Translations under genes and position numbers: made by a program
DNA from: JBCCTX01 sp964652565
Lineage (GTDB): Bacteria; Bacteroidota; Bacteroidia; J057
Length of the DNA stretch: 18,021 bases
Assembly: GCA_964652565.1 (NCBI GenBank)
Contig: CAZZEC010000126.1
Location: 1 to 18,021 of the forward strand
Direction: 5' to 3'
The notes under the pieces: generated by a model
The model's input: only the letters and a program-made list of their open reading frames with translations
Databases searched by the model: none
What the model was told of the DNA's origin: nothing
Part shown: positions 15,812 through 18,021 of the stretch, one piece after another
Position numbering within the stretch: the first letter of the stretch is position 1
How the letters are laid out: the number at the start of each line of letters is the position of its first letter

Positions 15812-16451
15812 AATAAAAAAATTTCCGCTCTTTTCAGCTTCTGGGGGTAGAAAATTGAGTGATAAGCCGTATATTCACCCTACTTGTATTATTCGGGATA
15901 GTAGGATAGGTGGATGGACAGAATTACAGGCTCATACGAGAATGGGAGAATCGGTTTTTGGTGATTATAGTTATACTGCAGGTAATGTTTCAATTATCTA
16001 CTCAGAAATAGGTAAATTCTGTTCTATAGCCAATAGCGTAAGGATAAATCCTGGTAATCATCCTCAGTGGCGAGTAAGTCAACATCATTTTACTTACAGG
16101 AGAAAAATGTATGAATTGGAAGAGCAGGATGATCACGAGTTTTTTGAGTGGAGAAGGAGTCATAAATGCGAAATAGGACATGATGTATGGATTGGACATG
16201 GAGCTATCATCATGCCTGGAGTAAAAATCGCTACAGGGGCAATCATCGGTAGTGGTGCAGTCGTTACTAAAGATGTTGGCCCTTACGAAATTGCTGTGGG
16301 GGTGGCTGCTAAAGTGATAAAAAAGCGTTTTCCAGATAATATTATTGAGAGACTCCTCGAATCCCATTGGTGGGATTGGGATCATTCATTGTTACGTAAT
16401 CGAATGGATGATCTAATGAATGTAGATGTATTTATAGAGAAATATTGTTAA
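15801..16451 (+). CDS. Hexapeptide-repeat acyltransferase of phn operons
   Basis: 216 residues; its ATG overlaps the previous stop region by 11 bp, indicating tight coupling. Left-handed beta-helix hexapeptides run through SRIGGWTELQAHTRMGE and SEIGKFCSIANSVRI. The catalytic-type motif NPGNHP follows (His87), then a loop (95-122), then more hexapeptides (DVWIGHGAIIMPGVKIATGA, 128-147). The layout matches xenobiotic/chloramphenicol acetyltransferase-like proteins and the transferase subgroup repeatedly found in phosphonate operons (TIGR03308 as I recall). It may acetylate an aminophosphonate or a phosphonate intermediate, a role PhnO plays in E. coli with a different fold. The substrate is unknown. 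Confidence 0.85.
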   Translation: MEYEIKKFPLFSASGGRKLSDKPYIHPTCIIRDSRIGGWTELQAHTRMGESVFGDYSYTAGNVSIIYSEIGKFCSIANSVRINPGNHPQWRVSQHHFTYRRKMYELEEQDDHEFFEWRRSHKCEIGHDVWIGHGAIIMPGVKIATGAIIGSGAVVTKDVGPYEIAVGVAAKVIKKRFPDNIIERLLESHWWDWDHSLLRNRMDDLMNVDVFIEKYC

Positions 16452-16471
16452 AAGCAGAAATCTGCCTTGAA

Positions 16472-17239
16472 ATGTGGTATAATCAACATGAGTTTGATAT
16501 TCGTTGTGAGTGGGGTTTGAAGGGTGTAGAAGTATTAAGTCCCATAAGCGATGTTGTCATTATTATAGATATCTTATCATTTAGTACTTCTGTCGAAATA
16601 GCAACATCCAGAGGGGCTCATATATATCCCTTCGAAGCATGGAATGAAACAGCAAAAAAATTTGCCAGGGATCACAATGCGAGATTAGCAAATCAGGATC
16701 GCATGGACCGTACGGGTTTTAGTCTATCTCCTCAATCGTTAACTACTATCTCTTATGGAGATCGGTTAGTACTCCCTTCTCCCAATGGTTCTACCCTTAG
16801 TAGAGCTACAGGGAACACACCGACCATTGCTGCATGTTTGAGAAACTGTTCTGCCGTTGCACAACATGCCCTTCAATATGGAGAAAAGATTTCTGTGATA
16901 CCCTCAGGGGAACAATGGGCAGATGGCTCCTTAAGACCTTCTTGGGAAGATTGGATCGGAGCAGGTGCTGTGATTTTTCATCTTATGGGTAAATTGGTAC
17001 TTTCTCCGGAATCAGAATCTGCTGTTGCTGCCTTTCTTGCAGTGAAACCTCATTTACATAAATATTTATCTAAGTGCGTGTCCGGTCAAGAACTTGCACA
17101 TAGAGATTTATTAGAAGACTTGAAATTAGCCGCAGAATTTGATATAAGCGATTGTGTTCCTAAAATGAAGGATCAAGCTTACAGAGATATTTATTTTGAA
17201 GATTCTTTTGCAACTGGTCGGCTAGATAATATCAATTAA
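16472..17239 (+). CDS. ComB-like phosphatase (2-phosphosulfolactate phosphatase family)
   Basis: 255 residues from ATG 16472, 20 bp after the acyltransferase stop; the TTG at 16445 that would overlap it is less likely. Family landmarks are VVIIIDILSFSTSVEIATSRGA (28-49, matching the IDVLRASTT region of ComB), LANQDR (72-77), GFSLSP (82-87), RLVLPSPNGST (98-108), CLRN.SAVA and IPSGE..ADGSLRPSWEDWIGAGA. The R-A of the usual RAST motif is replaced by S-F, so the substrate pocket may differ. ComB hydrolyses 2-phospho-3-sulfolactate in coenzyme M synthesis, which is not expected here; many bacteria have homologues of unknown role. As the last gene of the C-P lyase operon, it may dephosphorylate a sugar phosphate or carboxylic acid phosphate product. 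Confidence 0.8.
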   Translation: MWYNQHEFDIRCEWGLKGVEVLSPISDVVIIIDILSFSTSVEIATSRGAHIYPFEAWNETAKKFARDHNARLANQDRMDRTGFSLSPQSLTTISYGDRLVLPSPNGSTLSRATGNTPTIAACLRNCSAVAQHALQYGEKISVIPSGEQWADGSLRPSWEDWIGAGAVIFHLMGKLVLSPESESAVAAFLAVKPHLHKYLSKCVSGQELAHRDLLEDLKLAAEFDISDCVPKMKDQAYRDIYFEDSFATGRLDNIN

Positions 17240-17545
17240 TCCCTTCTTTCGTTTTCCAAATTATATCATGGGCATTGGCCCTCATCTTATTGCCAACAGG
17301 CTCCGTCAGCATAATCAGTAAGTGATGCGACAATATTATTTGATACTTTCGGATAGAAATTTGGGTATACTCGACCGGATAGAACAAAGGGTTTAATAAC
17401 CGATCCTATTCCTCGTTTAACTCCTTCGGCGTTTCAGAAACCCTGAAAGGGTTAAACCCAGAATAGCCGTAATATTCCACCCAGCACCCATCCTGGAGGG
17501 ATTGAACACATTGAATCATGGCATATTTAAATAGGTCCTTCCACT
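17240..17545. other. Non-coding region after the phn operon
   Basis: 306 bp with no credible gene. It holds a GGGC-ATTG-GCCC inverted repeat (17270-17281) about 30 bp after the comB-like stop, without a following T-run. Next comes the cluster of short inverted repeats annotated separately. Transcription of the phn operon probably ends in this stretch, but no clear intrinsic terminator is visible. Confidence 0.5.
17390..17502. repeat. Cluster of short inverted repeats
   Basis: Four small inverted repeats occur in about 110 bp: GGTT-TAAT-AACC (17390-17401), AACCCT-GAA-AGGGTT (17439-17453), overlapping GGGTT-A-AACCC (17449-17459), and ATCC-TGGAG-GGAT (17490-17502). The AACCCT/AGGGTT units could form alternative hairpins. 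This resembles intergenic palindromic (REP-like) repeats or a termination region; which one cannot be decided here. Confidence 0.45.
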
Positions 17546-17684
17546 TAATACTACTTTACAACTTTAAAACTTGAACCCCATACAGCGATGTTGAAAACTC
17601 ATTCATTGAAACTATGTCATGTTTAACAAGCATCCATCAGAAGTCATCAAAGGGTTGTAAACTTAACGTGTAAAAGTAGTATTA
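17546..17684. mobile_element. 139-bp MITE-like element, copy 2
   Basis: Same length and orientation as 3943-4081, about 94% identical (8 mismatches, no gaps). The terminal 12-bp inverted repeats are fully conserved (17546-17557, 17673-17684), and most differences fall in the middle and left half. The terminal TA pairs are also present here, while sequence outside the element differs from copy 1, so the boundaries are real. Together the two copies bracket phnC to the comB-like gene. Confidence 0.75.
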
Positions 17685-18021
17685 ATAACCTATATAATGT
17701 TATTTAAAATGTTCAGACCTATTTACTTATTGAAGAAATAATCCATTATTTCGTAAATACATCTCTTACATTTTATTTCTACTGATTAAGTGAAAGACCT
17801 GCTAGTTGTATTTTTATTTTATGTAATAAGTAAATTATATTATATATAATTTTTATAATAAACATATAATGTATATTTACTTATTCTTACTTTGCGTTTT
17901 GCGTGAGTATTTCTGTTGATAAATAAGATTTAGTTCCTCGTAATATTTGTCTTGGAAGGTGCTTTTTTTTTTTAGACTCGTAATCTACTTTTTTATTTAA
18001 ATTTAGTTAAAAAAACAACAA
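17685..18021. other. AT-rich non-coding tail with inverted repeats
   Basis: 337 bp without a supportable gene. It contains GAAATAAT-CC-ATTATTTC (17735-17752) and a perfect 11-bp inverted pair AATAAGTAAAT (17825-17835) / ATTTACTTATT (17875-17885) around an AT-rich centre. A third copy of ATTTACTTATT lies at 17721-17731, and an 11-T run at 17963-17973 has no preceding hairpin. It may be the regulatory region of a gene beyond the window. Confidence 0.45.

Noticed and set aside
16002..16385. 127-codon antisense frame within the acyltransferase gene
   Set aside because: It lies wholly opposite a well-supported gene and shows no domain motifs; it is a shadow frame.
17268..17321. 17-codon reading frame MGIGPHLIANRLRQHNQ after the operon
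   Set aside because: Too short, no recognisable family, and it overlaps an inverted repeat; it may be chance or a relic, with nothing to support a gene.
17963..17973. 11-T run as an intrinsic terminator
   Set aside because: No stem-loop precedes it on the plus strand, and it is over 700 bp beyond the last gene.
1..18021. CRISPR arrays, tRNA or rRNA genes, riboswitches, toxin-antitoxin or phage genes
   Set aside because: I looked for regularly spaced repeats, cloverleaf-like segments and relevant motifs and saw none.

Overview
The window looks like chromosomal DNA of a Bacteroidota bacterium (inference). It is AT-rich, start codons are not preceded by Shine-Dalgarno sequences, and the secreted proteins have short lipophilic signal peptides. 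The theme throughout is phosphorus acquisition: a near-complete carbon-phosphorus (C-P) lyase locus next to secreted and cytoplasmic phosphoesterases, with a PhoB-type response regulator in the middle.

Layout. (1) 1-3877, minus strand: a secreted protein of unknown function, a secreted fusion of a glycerophosphodiester phosphodiesterase-like domain with a PhoD-like phosphatase, and a secreted endonuclease/exonuclease/phosphatase (EEP) protein cut by the window edge. (2) 3878-4218: a 139-bp MITE-like repeat, then a tandem 11-bp-spaced TTAACA array in front of phnC. (3) 4219-7872: phnC without phnD/phnE, a divergent PhnM paralogue, an EEP gene in reverse orientation, and a cytoplasmic metallophosphoesterase. 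(4) 7954-8757: the OmpR/PhoB-type regulator. (5) 8884-17239: a ten-gene plus-strand run, phnG-phnH-phnI-phnJ-phnK-phnL-phnM, then a 2H-phosphoesterase-like protein, a hexapeptide-repeat acyltransferase of the kind seen in phn operons, and a ComB-like (2-phosphosulfolactate phosphatase family) protein. (6) 17240-18021: non-coding, with a cluster of short inverted repeats, a second copy of the 139-bp element, and an AT-rich tail.

Expected joint function. PhnGHI with PhnL would attach a phosphonate to ribose triphosphate. PhnM would remove pyrophosphate, PhnJ with PhnK would cleave the C-P bond, and the resulting ribosyl 1,2-cyclic phosphate would be opened and recycled. The usual cyclic phosphodiesterase PhnP, the kinase PhnN and the permease PhnDE are absent. 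The extra hydrolases at the end of the operon and upstream of it are candidates to fill these steps.

Most striking observation: PhnJ keeps the family fold signature, the glycyl-radical glycine and the interface histidine. However, it has lost three of the four cysteines of the CX2C-X21-C-X5-C motif that carries the radical-SAM iron-sulfur cluster and the catalytic thiol. PhnK also seems to have lost cysteines in an N-terminal insert. If these are genuine substitutions, the locus may encode a C-P lyase-like complex working without the classical cluster, a complex with other chemistry, or a decaying one. Second, 11-bp-spaced TTAACA/TTACAA arrays precede at least three transcription units, which suggests a Pho regulon controlled by the encoded regulator. 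Third, two 94%-identical 139-bp elements bracket the whole phn region as direct repeats.
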